Source: Siphonodentalium dalli (taxonomy: Eukaryota > Mollusca > Scaphopoda > Gadilida > Siphonodentaliidae). Taken from it: a stretch of DNA of 64,000 nucleotides. Both the position numbers and the translations under genes were made by a program. Shown here piece after piece: positions 10,621 to 23,015 of this stretch. The stretch's first letter is position 1. Each line of letters opens with the position of its first letter. The stretch lies in contig CP136066.1 of the NCBI GenBank assembly GCA_032622095.1, positions 184,300,716 through 184,364,715 of the forward strand. Reading direction: 5' to 3'. Under the pieces are notes generated by a model. It did no database searches. It worked only from the letters and a program-made list of their open reading frames with translations, and was not told where the DNA came from.

Positions 10621-11101
10621 GCCTATAAGGTTTGAAATGCTCCAACTCTAATGGTCAAAAGTAAGAGTAAGAAAATATGCGACTTTTGGTAAAAAACCAA
10701 CAAATTTCTTATCAAATACTTACTCGAGGATCAAACTAAAAGAATAAGTTGAACCTAGTTTTAGTCTGAAATTCCCCCAACTGATTTTTCGTCTGAAAAA
10801 GTTGAACATTTTGACCTAAGTCTGATAGGTTACTGTAAATTTTCTTTTCAAAAACTTTTTGTCACAGATTCCCACAAACATTATCAATAATCATCTCCAA
10901 TATACATGAAATATAATGGTGTGGTTCAATTTTGTCAATGTCACACCAACGCAAACAGGGATGTGAGTTTCGGAAAGAAATTTTGTGGTTTTAAGTTTCA
11001 AACAAGTCCAACAACAAAGACACTGGTGTTATCCCATTGTCTCGGTCATTTAATTGCAGTTCCTAGTTCCCAGTACCCTATTTAGCCTCAGATTCGAAAA
11101 G

Positions 11102-11546
11102 TTAAAGGTACTAAATCCGATCAGAGGGTCCACATATCATCAAGATACAACAACAACATTTCTTCAAAATACGCTCAGAATCGATTATTTGCAACAAAAT
11201 AGTGCTAGCCACTGTCAACTATGGTATCAAATTTCCCAAAACGTGTTATTTATCAACATTTTGTTCAACGAAATATGGCATTATTATCACTTGAGTATTC
11301 ACGAAATTTGGCCGTATTACCACTTGTTTCTAGAGTTATCCATCTTCATCTGCAAATTTGACCGCGACCATTCGTTTGACAGCGTGTTTCTGGGCCACAA
11401 ACAATTGAAATAACAAACTTAAAAAATAGATATCTGATCACTCTGAGCTTTGATGGGTAGGTTCCTCGACTCGAATCAAAGTTTTGTTAGCCCTGAAGCC
11501 AAAGAAATAGATATTTAGGAGTGTTTAATCGGATTGAGTACTTTAA
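11102..11546 (+). mobile_element. TTAA-flanked MITE, copy 3
   Basis: TTAA at 11102-11105 and 11543-11546. Ends are AAGGTACTAAATCCGAT and, inverted, AAGTACTCAATCCGAT. The inverted-repeat ends are clear here. Duplicated at 17424-17868. Confidence 0.75.
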
Positions 11547-11852
11547 GTAACTTGCTTCATTAAAATACATTTTAATAGAAACAGTGTAACAACACAACTC
11601 AAATCTAACTCAGGGGATCAAAGCAGTATTAGAAGTGTGTTGTTACATATTGGTTGCATTATGAATATTATTAAATTGAAATTGAACATTAATTGTGCAT
11701 CGATCAACAGTGATTAGACAACGATATTATATTAGAATGAAACTAATTGTCTCATATTGAATATAAGAAAGACTATTGCTATTAAAATGGAATATACCTA
11801 TATTGAATGCTTGATGCTTGCAATTAGTTAACAATCCACTATTAATATTTAT

Positions 11853-12010
11853 TTGACGTATTTGCAGACCAAACGGCTGCCCATAGGTGAGGTCATACTA
11901 ACCCAGTTTCGGGCAGGGTTCCGTAAAAATCCCTCAACTGCCAACAATATATTCATTATGAAAAGTCTTATCGACTATTATCTTGCAAGAGGAAAACAGA
12001 TATACTGTTT
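11853..12010 (+). pseudogene. LINE RT fragment
   Basis: Encodes GEVILTQFRAGFRKN-STANN and a following segment up to ARGKQIYC, the RT block 'QAGFRKGxST'. It breaks off before FVDF and joins directly to an opposite-strand CR1-like relic. Same family as 5385-6245. Duplicated at 18175-18332. Confidence 0.7.
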
Positions 12011-12295
12011 CACGTGCCACACACTCTCTGTGTAAAGAAGAACTGTCTTGTATTTTAGACGCATTGTTTATCCTCGTGTTCCATAACTTCCATTATATAC
12101 AGATTGTTCAAAACGAGTGTCGCGATCGATGTTGTAATACCCTTTGAGAATTTTGAATATTTTAATGAGATCTCCTCTCACCGGCCTGTACTTCAACGAC
12201 ATCAAGTTTAGCATAATCAGTCTCTCTGTGTAAGGGTGGTTCTTCAGATATGGAATAAAATGTGTCGCTCGACGTTGAACTCTTTAGTTTAAACA
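12011..12295 (-). pseudogene. CR1-like LINE C-terminal relic (minus)
   Basis: Its minus strand corresponds to the better preserved copy at 38315-38677 (LMSLKYRRVRGDLIKIF), with indels. Duplicated at 18333-18617. Confidence 0.65.
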
Positions 12296-12393
12296 TATTT
12301 TATTTTAACCAATATAATGTACAAAGTTCACGGTATGATGATGAAAGATATTGATGGTTATAATGGGATTTGGCAGTACGAATAGTGCTTATA

Positions 12394-12870
12394 TTAAAGG
12401 TACTCAACCCGATAAAACTCCTCTCAATTACTATTTCAATGGCTTCGGGGGTCAAAAATATTTGATTCGAGTCGAGGAAGTCACCCATCAAAGCTCAGAT
12501 TTGTTAGATATCGATTTTAGAAATCTATTATTTTTCATTATCGGGAATACTATCTGGCCCAGAACTCAGTCAAAATTGCGTTAAAATTACCACTTGATTT
12601 TAGAGTTATTCATCCTTGTCTGTTTGAATAGATTTGGAGTACACATCCAGAGCAGATTACGGCAGTTATTGGTACTCATCTCGAGAACATAACAAATTGG
12701 AAAAATCAATATCTAATAACTCTGAGCTTTGTTTGATGGGTTCCTCGACTCGAATCAAATATTTTTTACCCCCAAAGCCAAAGAAATTGTAATATAGGAC
12801 CCTCTGATCGGATTGTTGTTGTTGGAATCTGTTGAGATGGGGACCCTCTTTACGGGTTGAGTACATTTAA
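12394..12870. mobile_element. TTAA-flanked foldback MITE, copy 4
   Basis: TTAA at 12394-12397 and 12867-12870, ends AAGGTACTCAACCCG and its inverse. Both arms also carry the same long subterminal segment in opposite orientation. That is why two short frames on opposite strands share FGG-KYLIRVEE. Duplicated at 18716-19192. Confidence 0.75.
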
Positions 12871-13220
12871 GCCATCTCCTACACATATAACATATTGAAT
12901 TAGGCACGCCTTCACTCCTAGGAAATTCCGGACCTTATGTAATACAATATGGTGTTTGTTTGCATTTATGACCACTGCAATAAATAAAATTTTATCACCC
13001 GAAAAAAGAGGCACAATCTTTAGTAATCATTTTTATTTAAATCTTTGATAAAATTTTTATATTCAGTATCATCGGTTTTATGCTTGAATAAATGTGGATA
13101 ATTGGTATAAATACCGCCAAAATACATCGTTCTGTAACAAATTGTGTATTTGTCTAAATTCAGACTCATTTTAAGGAAATTATTAAATGAAAAGGGTATA
13201 TGAGACCTAAACTCATTTCT

Positions 13221-13389
13221 GATATGTAACAATGGGAGTTGTAACACCTTTATATACTTGCTTTTTTCCTTTATTCCACGAGCTTCTGATTGCAGACTGA
13301 ACTTGAGAATGATTTGTTTTTGATCGATCGGAAGCTCGTGAAATAAAAGCACGTCTATAAAGGTGTTACGACGCCAATTATTACATATC
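13221..13389. repeat. Type A palindrome, copy 2
   Basis: Same inverted repeat as 3243-3411, just before the type A exon. Confidence 0.75.
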
Positions 13390-13429
13390 ATTAACAGATA
13401 CTTGTACAGCATATATATCTTTAATCTAG

Positions 13430-14327
13430 TGCACAACAACATCAACTACTACTACAACTACTACTACTACTACTGCTGCTGCAACAACAACCACAGTAAA
13501 TATGTTATACATGTTTGTAATATTTTGGTTAATCTTCGATCTCGGAGGATAATTAAAGAATATATATAACAACGACAACGGCAACAACAACAACCGCTGC
13601 TGCAAAAACAACCACTGAAACCACAATGACAACAACAGAGCTAACAATGAAAACGGCACCACCACCAACAACAACCACTGAAACCACACTGACAACAACA
13701 GAGCTAACAACGACAACGGCACCATCAACAACAACAACCATAGTAACTACGGAAACCACAATGACAACAACAGAGCTAACAACGACAACGGCACCATCAA
13801 CAACAACGGCGGCTGCAACAACAACAACCATAGAAACCATGGAAACCACAATGACAACAACAGAGCTAACAACGACAACCGCACCACCAACAACAACAAC
13901 AACCGCTACTGCAACAACAACCATAGCAACTACGGAAACCACAATGACAACAACACAGCTAACAACGATAACGGCACCACCAACAACATCTGCTGCAACA
14001 ACACCAACCACGGAAACCACAATGACAACAACACAGCTAACAACGACAACCGTACCACCAACAACAACAACAACCGCTACTTAAACCCCAAGCACCGAAA
14101 CTACGGAAACGAGCATGACAAAAACACAGCTAACAACAGCAATAAGGACTTCAACACAAACAACGGCTACACCACCAGCAGCGACAACACCATTAACAAC
14201 GCCCTGTCGTGGAAAATATGGCAAGGGCAAGGGTAAAGAGAATGGCAATGGTAAAGAGAATGGCAAGGGTAAAGGGACGGACAATTCCAAGAAGATCAAA
14301 ATACCTCGGAATCAGGGTCGTGGCTAG
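13430..14327 (+). pseudogene. Thr-rich/GKGKEN terminal exon, copy 4 (type A, nonsense)
   Basis: Acceptor AG 13428-13429, then 22 codons of Cys/Thr/Ala before the GTAAAT insertion at 13496 and a stop at 13550-13552. A Thr-rich frame resumes (ATG 13626) with MTTTELTTTTAP-type repeats and stops at TAA 14082-14084, where intact siblings have GAA (ACT-GAA-ACC). Beyond that stop the same frame continues through MTKTQLTT, PCRGKYGKGKG (second Cys changed to Tyr) and a shortened GKEN repeat to RNQGRG and TAG at 14325-14327. AATAAA is at 14364-14369. It shares the nonsense codon with 19752-21543, so the lesion predates that duplication. Alternative: the stop is genuine and the tail is untranslated. Confidence 0.7.
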
Positions 14328-14649
14328 AGGGTCTATGTTCTCTGTTTCCCTTGTTCCAGATCAAATAAAAATTCTTATTGCAGGAAATTCCATTGGCTTC
14401 CCAAACTGATATCCCTAATGGTTGGAAATGTCCAATTGGTGTCCATTTCAGTCCAATACATACATATTACCAAAAGTAGGAAAATATTCAAATAGCAATG
14501 AGGTGGTTCACCGTTATAAAGGCAAATTATTAATTTTAGCTGTTTCGACTAAGTCCGGTCTTTTTCGGATGGTATATGCATGGCACGTGATGAAATCAGC
14601 CTTAAAACTCACTCCTAAATATTTTTAGTAGAAGTGAATTCCAGTTGAC

Positions 14650-14865
14650 TCATAGCCTACCGGGAGACGAAACTACTCCCACTTCGGCTATAGCTTTCAT
14701 TGCGATAATGCTAGTGTTCACGTCATATGACACCACGGTCGCAATGAGAGCTATCTGACGCGGGTCTATGTTTGACTTCCGGTACGTGTCAGCCCGAGAA
14801 TTATCTTCTTTTCCTTCTGGTGCCTCAAACTTTCCAACTGATGGAAATATCCAGCCTGACCCCCA
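14650..14865 (-). other. Conserved minus-strand frame, copy 3
   Basis: Intact copy of the frame described at 8325-8540. The product is not recognised. Confidence 0.3.
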
Positions 14866-15500
14866 GCCTATAAGGTTTTAAGTGGTCCAACTCTTAATAT
14901 TCAAAAGAAAGAGTAAGAAAATATGCGACTTTTGGTAAAAAAAAATCCAACAAATTTCACATCAAATACTTACTCGAGGATCAAACTAAAATAAGTTGAA
15001 CCTAGTTTTAGTCTGAAATTCCCCCAACTGATTTTCCGTCTGAAAAAGTTGAACATTTTTACCTAAGTCTGATAGGTTATTGTAAATTTTCTTTTCAAAA
15101 ACTTTTTGTCACAGATTCCTACAAACATTATCTATATTCATCTCCAATATACATGAAATATAATGGTGTGGTTCAATGTTGTCAATGTCACATCAACGCA
15201 ATCAGGGATGTGAATTTCGGAAAGATCGTGAACTGATAAAAACATTTTTATCGCGATTTGCTGGTGGTGGCCAGGTCAGGAATGAGGCCGGGGGGGGGGG
15301 CACACAAACTACTAATTGTTGTCGGATTTCATACACACTTATACACTGGATGCAAAAGATTGTCCTCCTTATGAAATGTTTGACATTAGGCACGCCTTCA
15401 CTCGTAGGAAATTCCGGGCCTTATGTTATACAATATGGTTTGTTTGCATTTATGACCACTGAAAAAAAGATTTTATAACCCGAGAAATGAGGCAAAATCT

Positions 15501-15728
15501 TTAGTAATCAAATTGATTTAAATCTTTGATAAACTTTTTATATTCAGTATCATCGGTGTTATGCTTGAATAAATGTGGGTAATTGGGATAACTACCACCA
15601 AAATACATCGTTCTGTAACAAATTATGTATTTGTCTAAATTCAGACTCATTATAAGGAAATTATTAAATGAAAAGGGTATATGAGACCTAAACTCATTTC
15701 TGATATGTAACAATGGGAGTTGTAACAC
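15501..15728 (-). repeat. 75-codon minus frame, copy 4
   Basis: Duplicate of 9179-9406. Coding status is doubtful. Confidence 0.3.
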
Positions 15729-15794
15729 CTTTATATGCTTGCTGTTTTTCTTTTAGTCCTGAGCATCTGATTAGCATATATATCTTTAATCTAG

Positions 15795-16334
15795 TGCACA
15801 ACACCATCAACTACTACTACAACTACTACTACTCCCACCACCACCACGACGACACCACCAACAACAACAACAACAACCACCACTGCTGCAACAACAACCA
15901 CAGAAACCACGGAAACCACAATGACAACAACACAGATAACAACGACAACGGCACCACCAACAACAACAACCGCTACTGAAACCGCAAGCACCGAAACTAC
16001 GGAAACGACCATGACAAAAACACAGCTAACAACAGCAATAAGGACTTCAACACAAACAACGGCTACACCACCAGCAGCGACAACACCATTAACAACGCCC
16101 TGTCGTAAATGTGGGAAGGGCAAGGGTACAGAGAATGGCAAGGGTAAAGAGAATGGCAAGGATAAAGAGAATGAGAATGGCAAGGGTAAAGAGAATGGCA
16201 AGGATAAAGAGAATGGCAAAGGTAAAGAGAATGGCAAGGGTAAAGAGAATGGCAAGGGTAAAGGGAAGGACAAAGGTAAAGGGAAGGACAATTCCAAGAA
16301 GAGCAAAATACCTAGGAATCAGGGTCGTGGCTAG
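15795..16334 (+). CDS. Thr-rich/GKGKEN terminal exon, copy 5 (type B, intact)
   Basis: Duplicate of 9473-10012: acceptor AG at 15793-15794, 179 codons, Cys first, Thr-rich half, PCRKC, GKGKEN/GKDKEN repeats and stop TAG 16332-16334. AATAAA is at 16371-16376. I see no difference from copy 3 in the exon. Confidence 0.65.
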   Translation, partial: CTTPSTTTTTTTTPTTTTTTPPTTTTTTTTAATTTTETTETTMTTTQITTTTAPPTTTTATETASTETTETTMTKTQLTTAIRTSTQTTATPPAATTPLTTPCRKCGKGKGTENGKGKENGKDKENENGKGKENGKDKENGKGKENGKGKENGKGKGKDKGKGKDNSKKSKIPRNQGRG

Positions 16335-16724
16335 ACGGTCTATGTTCTCTGTTTCCCTTGTTCCAGATAAAATAAAAAATTCATATTGCATGAAATTCCA
16401 TTGGCTTCCCAAACTGATATCCCTTATGGTTGGAAATGTCCAATTTCAGCCCAATACATAACTTTTTACCAAAAGTAGGAAAATATTCAACTTTTTGTCT
16501 GTTAAAAAACAACAAATGTGAGAGTAAATGCTAGTTAGTACTATGTATTGAGCTGTGTTCATGCAAATAGCAATGAGATGGTTCACCATTATAAAGGAAA
16601 ATTATTAATTTTAGCTGTTTCGACCAAGCTCGGTCTTTTTCGGATGGTATATGTATGGCACGTGATGAAATCAGCCTTAAAACTCACTCCTAAATATTTT
16701 TTGTAGAAGTGAATTCCTGTTGAC

Positions 16725-16942
16725 TCATAGCCTACCGGGAGACGAAACTACTCCCACTTCGGCTATAGCTTTCATTGCGATGATGCTAGTGTCCACGTCA
16801 TATGACACCACGGTCGCAATGAGAGCTATCTGACGCGGGTCTATGTTTGACTTCCGGTACGTGTCAATCTGAGAATTATCTTCTTTTCCTTCTGGTGCCT
16901 AAAACTTTCCAACTGTTGGAAATTTCAAACCTGACCCCAGCA
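16725..16942 (-). pseudogene. Conserved minus-strand frame, copy 4 (nonsense)
   Basis: Duplicate of 10403-10620, with the same TAG. Confidence 0.35.
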
Positions 16943-17423
16943 GCCTATAAGGTTTGAAATGCTCCAACTCTAATGGTCAAAAGTAAGAGTAAGAAAATAT
17001 GCGACTTTTGGTAAAAAACCAACAAATTTCTTATCAAATACTTACTCGAGGATCAAACTAAAAGAATAAGTTGAACCTAGTTTTAGTCTGAAATTCCCCC
17101 AACTGATTTTTCGTCTGAAAAAGTTGAACATTTTGACCTAAGTCTGATAGGTTATTGTAAATTTTCTTTTCAAAAACTTTTTGTCACAGATTCCCACAAA
17201 CATTATCAATAATCATCTCCAATATACATGAAATATAATGGTGTGGTTCAATTTTGTCAATGTCACACCAACGCAAACAGGGATGTGAGTTTCGGAAAGA
17301 AATTTTGTGGTTTTAAGTTTCAAACAAGTCCAACAACAAAGACACTGGTGTTATCCCATTGTCTCGGTCATTTAATTGCAGTTCCTAGTTCCCAGTACCC
17401 TATTTAGCCTCAGATTCGAAAAG

Positions 17424-17868
17424 TTAAAGGTACTAAATCCGATCAGAGGGTCCACATATCATCAAGATACAACAACAACATTTCTTCAAAATACGCTCAG
17501 AATCGATTATTTGCAACAAAATAGTGCTAGTCACTGTCAACTATGGTATCAAATTTCCCAAAACGTGTTATTTATCAACATTTTGTTCAACGAAATATGG
17601 CATTATTATCACTTGAGTATTCACGAAATTTGGCCGTATTACCACTTGTTTCTAGAGTTATCCATCTTCATCTGCAAATTTGACCGCGACCATTCGTTTG
17701 ACAGCGTGTTTCTGGGCCACAAACAATTGAAATAACAAACTTAAAAAATAGATATCTGATCACTCTGAGCTTTGATGGGTAGGTTCCTCGACTCGAATCA
17801 AAGTTTTGTTAGCCCTGAAGCCAAAGAAATAGATATTTAGGAGTGTTTAATCGGATTGAGTACTTTAA
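17424..17868 (+). mobile_element. TTAA-flanked MITE, copy 5
   Basis: Duplicate of 11102-11546 carried by the segmental duplication. Confidence 0.75.
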
Positions 17869-18174
17869 GTAACTTGCTTCATTAAAATACATTTTAATAG
17901 AAACAGTGTAACAACACAACTCAAATCTAACTCAGGGGATCAAAGCAGTATTAGAAGTGTGTTGTTACATATTGGTTGCAATATGAATATTATTAAATTG
18001 AAATTGAACATTAATTGTGCATCGATCAACAGTGATTAGACAACGATATTATATTAGAATGAAACTAATTGTCTCATATTGAATATAAGAAAGACTATTG
18101 CTATTAAAATGGAATATACCTATATTGAATGCTTGATGCTTGCAATTAGTTAACAATCCACTATTAATATTTAT

Positions 18175-18617
18175 TTGACGTATTTGCAGACCAAACGGCT
18201 GCCCATAGGTGAGGTCATACTAACCCAGTTTCGGGCAGGGTTCCGTAAAAATCCCTCAACTGCCAACAATATATTCATTATGAAAAGTCTTATCGACTAT
18301 TATCTTGCAAGAGGAAAACAGATATACTGTTTCACGTGCCACACACTCTCTGTGTAAAGAAGAACTGTCTTGTATTTTAGACGCATTGTTTATCCTCGTG
18401 TTCCATAACTTCCATTATATACAGATTGTTCAAAACGAGTGTCGCGATCGATGTTGTAATACCCTTTGAGAATTTTGAATATTTTAATGAGATCTCCTCT
18501 CACCCGCCTGTACTTCAACGACATCAAGTTTAGCATAATCAGTCTCTCTGTGTAAGGGTGGTTCTTCAGATATGGAATAAAATGTGTCGCTCGACGTTGA
18601 ACTCTTTAGTTTAAACA
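18175..18617. pseudogene. LINE RT fragment plus minus-strand CR1-like relic (duplicate)
   Basis: Duplicate of 11853-12295: plus-strand RT fragment to about 18332, then a minus-strand CR1-like C-terminal relic. Confidence 0.65.
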
Positions 18618-18715
18618 TATTTTATTTTAACCAATATAATGTACAAAGTTCACGGTATGATGATGAAAGATATTGATGGTTATAATGGGATTTGGCAGTA
18701 CGAATAGTGCTTATA

Positions 18716-19192
18716 TTAAAGGTACTCAACCCGATAAAACTCCTCTCAATTACTATTTCAATGGCTTCGGGGGTCAAAAATATTTGATTCGAGTCGAGGA
18801 AGTCACCCATCAAAGCTCAGATTTGTTAGATATCGATTTTAGAAATCTATTATTTTTCATTATCGGGAATACTATCTGGCCCAGAACTCAGTCAAAATTG
18901 CGTTAAAATTACCACTTGATTTTAGAGTTATTCATCCTTGTCTGTTTGAATAGATTTGGAGTACACATCCAGAGCAGATTACGGCAGTTATTGGTACTCA
19001 TCTCGAGAACATAACAAATTGGAAAAATCAATATCTAATAACTCTGAGCTTTGTTTGATGGGTTCCTCGACTCGAATCAAATATTTTTTACCCCCAAAGC
19101 CAAAGAAATTGTAATATAGGACCCTCTGATCGGATTGTTGTTGTTGGAATCTGTTGAGATGGGGACCCTCTTTACGGGTTGAGTACATTTAA
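18716..19192. mobile_element. TTAA-flanked foldback MITE, copy 6
   Basis: Duplicate of 12394-12870. Confidence 0.75.
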
Positions 19193-19542
19193 GCCATCTC
19201 CTACACATATAACATATTGAATTAGGCACGCCTTCACTCCTAGGAAATTCCGGACCTTATGTAATACAATATGGTGTTTGTTTGCATTTATGACCACTGC
19301 AATAAATAAAATTTTATCACCCGAAAAAAGAGGCACAATCTTTAGTAATCATTTTTATTTAAATCTTTGATAAAATTTTTATATTCAGTATCATCGGTTT
19401 TATGCTTGAATAAATGTGGATAATTGGTATAAATACCGCCAAAATACATCGTTCTGTAACAAATTGTGTATTTGTCTAAATTCAGACTCATTTTAAGGAA
19501 ATTATTAAATGAAAAGGGTATATGAGACCTAAACTCATTTCT

Positions 19543-19711
19543 GATATGTAACAATGGGAGTTGTAACACCTTTATATACTTGCTTTTTTCCTTTATTCCA
19601 CGAGCTTCTGATTGCAGACTGAACTTGAGAATGATTTGTTTTTGATCGATCGGAAGCTCGTGAAATAAAAGCACGTCTATAAAGGTGTTACGACGCCAAT
19701 TATTACATATC
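19543..19711. repeat. Type A palindrome, copy 3
   Basis: Duplicate of 13221-13389. Confidence 0.75.
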
Positions 19712-19751
19712 ATTAACAGATACTTGTACAGCATATATATCTTTAATCTAG

Positions 19752-21543
19752 TGCACAACAACATCAACTACTACTACAACTACTACTACTACTACTGCTG
19801 CTGCAACAACAACCACAGTAAATATGTTATACATGTTTGTAATATTTTGGTTAATCTTCGATCTCGGAGGATAATTAAAGAATATATATAACAACGACAA
19901 CGGCAACAACAACAACCGCTGCTGCAAAAACAACCACTGAAACCACAATGACAACAACAGAGCTAACAATGAAAACGGCACCACCACCAACAACAACCAC
20001 TGAAACCACACTGACAACAACAGAGCTAACAACGACAACGGCACCAACAATAACAACGGCGGCTGCAACAACAACCATAGAAACCATGGAAACCACAATG
20101 ACAACAACAGAGCTAACAACGACAACGGCACCATCAACAACAACAACCATAGTAACTACGGAAACCACAATGACAACAACAGAGCTAACAACGACAACGG
20201 CACCACCAACAACAACGGCGGCTGCAACAACAACAACAACCATAGAAACCACAATGACAACAACAGAGCTAACAACGACAACGGCACCATCAACAACAAC
20301 AACCATAGTAACTACGGAAACCACAATGACAACAACAGAGCTAACAACGACAACGGCACCACCAACAACAACGGCGGCTGCAACAACAACAACAACCATA
20401 GAAACCACAATGACAACAACAGAGCTAACAACGACAACGGCACCATCAACAACAACAACCATAGTAACTACGGAAACCACAATGACAACAACAAAGCTAA
20501 CAACGACAACGGCACCATCAACAACAACGGCGGCTGCAACAACAACAACCATAGAAACCATGGAAACCACAATGACAACAACAGAGCTAACAACGACAAC
20601 CGCACCACCAACAACAACAACAACCGCTACTGCAACAACAACCATAGCAACTACGGAAACCACAATGACAACAACAGAGCTAACAATGACAACGGCACCA
20701 CCACCAACAACGGCGGCTGCAACAACAACCATAGAAACCATGGAAACCACAATGACAACAACACAGCTAACAACGAAAACGGCACCACCACCAACAACAA
20801 CCGCTGCTGCAACAACAACCATAGCAACCACTGAAACCACAATGACAACAACAGAGCTAACAACGACAACGGCACCATCAACAACAACAACCATAGTAAC
20901 TACGGAAACCACAATGACAACAACAGAGCTAACAACGACAACCGCACCACCAACAACAACGGCGGCTGCAACAACAACAACCATAGAAACCATGGAAACC
21001 ACAATGACAACAACAGAGCTAACAACGACAACCGCACCACCAACAACAACAACCATAGTAACTACGGAAACCACAATGACAACAACAGAGCTAACAACGA
21101 CAACCGCACCACCAACAACAACAACAACCGCTACTGCAACAACAACCATAGCAACTACGGAAACCACAATGACAACAACACAGCTAACAACGACAACGGC
21201 ACCACCAACAACATCTGCTGCAACAACACCAACCACGGAAACCACAATGACAACAACACAGCTAGCAACGACAACCGTACCACCAACAACAACAACCGCT
21301 ACTTAAACCCCAAGCACCGAAACTACGGAAACGAGCATGACAAAAACACAGCTAACAACAGCAATAAGGACTTCAACACAAACAACGGCTACACCAACAG
21401 CAGCGACAACACCATTAACAACGCCCTGTCGTGGAAAATATGGCAAGGGTAAAGAGAATGGCAATGGTAAAGAGAATGGCAAGGGTAAAGGGACGGACAA
21501 TTCCAAGAAGATCAAAATACCTCGGAATCAGGGTCGTGGCTAG
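19752..21543 (+). pseudogene. Thr-rich/GKGKEN terminal exon, copy 6 (type A, expanded, nonsense)
   Basis: Same layout as copy 4: acceptor AG 19750-19751, GTAAAT insertion at 19818 with a stop at 19872-19874, and a Thr-rich frame from ATG 19948. Here that frame runs 452 codons against 152 in copy 4, by expansion of a 60-75 bp unit encoding MTTTELTTTTAPPTTT variants interspersed with IVTTETT and AAATTTTIET. It ends at TAA 21304-21306, at the same codon as in copy 4. After it, the frame continues to PCRGKYGKGKEN and RNQGRG (TAG 21541-21543). AATAAA is at 21580-21585. The long valine-rich minus frame over the same bases is a shadow. If translated, the Thr domain would be an extended mucin-like rod. 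Confidence 0.7.
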
Positions 21544-21866
21544 AGGGTCTATGTTCTCTGTTTCCCTTGTTCCAGATCAAATAAAAATTCTTATTGCAGG
21601 AAATTCCATTGGCTTCCCAAACTGATATCCCTAATGGTTGGAAATGTCCAATTGATGGCCATTTCAGTCCAATACATAAATTTTTACCAAAAGTAGGAAA
21701 ATATTCAAATAGCAATGAGGTGGTTCACCGTTATAAAGGCAAATTATTAATGTTAGCTGTTTCGACCAAGTCCGGTCTTTTTCGGATGGTATATGCATGG
21801 CACGTGATGAAATCAGCCTTAAAACTCACTCCTAAATATTGTTTGTAGAAGTGAATTCCTGTTGAC

Positions 21867-22075
21867 TCATAGCCTACCGGGAGACGAAACTACTCCCACT
21901 TCGGCTATAGCTTTCATTGCGATGATGCTAGTGTCCACGTCATATGACACCACGGTCGCAATGAGAGCTATCTGACGCGGGTCTATGTTTGACTTCCGGT
22001 ACGTGTCAGCCCGAGAATTATCTTCTTTTCCTTCTGGTGCCTCAAACTTTCCAACTGATGGAAATATCCAGCCTA
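21867..22075 (-). other. Conserved minus-strand frame, copy 5
   Basis: Same frame as 8325-8540. A short deletion removes the GWGPGW part at its upstream end. Confidence 0.3.
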
Positions 22076-22760
22076 TAAGGTTTTAAGTGCTCCAACTCTT
22101 AATATTCAAAAGAAAGAGTAAGAAAATATGCGACTTTTGGTAAAAAAAATCCAACAAATTTCACATCAAATACTTACTCGAGGATCAAACTAAAATAAGT
22201 TGAACCTAGTTTTAGTCTGAAATTCCCCCAACTGATTTTCCGTCTGAAAAAGTTGAACATTTTGACCTAAGTCTGATAGGTTATTGTAAATTTTCTTTTC
22301 AAAAACTTTTTGTCACAGATTCCCACAAACATTATCTATAGTCATCTCCAACATACATGAAATATAATGGTGTGGTTCAATGTTGTCAATGTCACATCAA
22401 CGCAATAGGGATGTGAGTTTCGGAAAGATCGTGAACTGATAAAAACATTTTTAACGCGAGTTGCTGGTGGTGGCCAGGTCAGGAATGAGGCCCGGGGGGG
22501 GGGGGGGGGGCACACAAACTTACTACTAATTGTTTGTCGGATTTCATACACACTTATACACTGGATGCAAAAGATTGTTCTCCTTATGAAATGTTTGACA
22601 TTAAGCGCGCCTTCACTCCTAGGAAATTCCGGGCCTTATGTAATACAATATGGTTTGTTTGCATTTATGACGACTGAAAAAAAAGAGAAGATTTTATCAC
22701 CCGAGAAAAGAGGCAAAATCTTTATTAATCAAATTGATTTAAATCTTTGATAAACTTTTT

Positions 22761-22949
22761 TTATTCAGTATCATCGGTGTTATGCTTGAATAAATGTGGG
22801 TAATTGGGATAACTACCACCAAAATACATCGTTCTGTAACAAATTATGTATTTGTCTAAATTCAGACTCATTATAAGGAAATTATTAAATGAAAAGGGTA
22901 TAGGAGACCTAAACTCATTTCTGATATGTAACAATGGGAGTTGTAACAC
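22761..22949 (-). repeat. Conserved block minus frame, copy 6
   Basis: Shortened copy of the 75-codon frame (it ends at a TGA soon after NTDDTE). This argues against constraint. Confidence 0.3.
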
Positions 22950-23015
22950 CTTTATATGCTTGTTGTTTTTCTTTTATTCCCGAGCATCTGATTAGCATAT
23001 ATATCTTTAATCTAG

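Larger units (their letters stand above)
8590..13725. repeat. Recent segmental duplication, left copy
   Basis: Matches about 14,912-20,052 at an offset of 6,322 bp (6,325 before the poly-G at about 8968). Over roughly 5 kb I find only a few differences by eye, such as TTACTG/TTATTG near 10842, GCTAGCC/GCTAGTC near 11210 and CCGGCC/CCCGCC near 12181. The block holds one type B exon, MITE copies and LINE relics, and ends inside a type A exon. Confidence 0.9.
14912..20052. repeat. Recent segmental duplication, right copy
   Basis: Counterpart of 8,590-13,725. Beyond about 20,052 the two diverge because the Thr-coding repeat is expanded in this copy. Confidence 0.9.

Noticed and set aside
12351-12866. 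Two short frames sharing FGG-KYLIRVEE on opposite strands
   Set aside because: They are translations of the two inverted arms of one MITE copy, not genes.
19875-21245. 456-codon valine-rich minus frame (also 13553-14020, 23012-23827, 9469-9984 and similar)
   Set aside because: Antisense shadow of Thr codons (ACA/ACC) and of the GKGKEN repeat. Acceptors and poly(A) signals support the plus strand.
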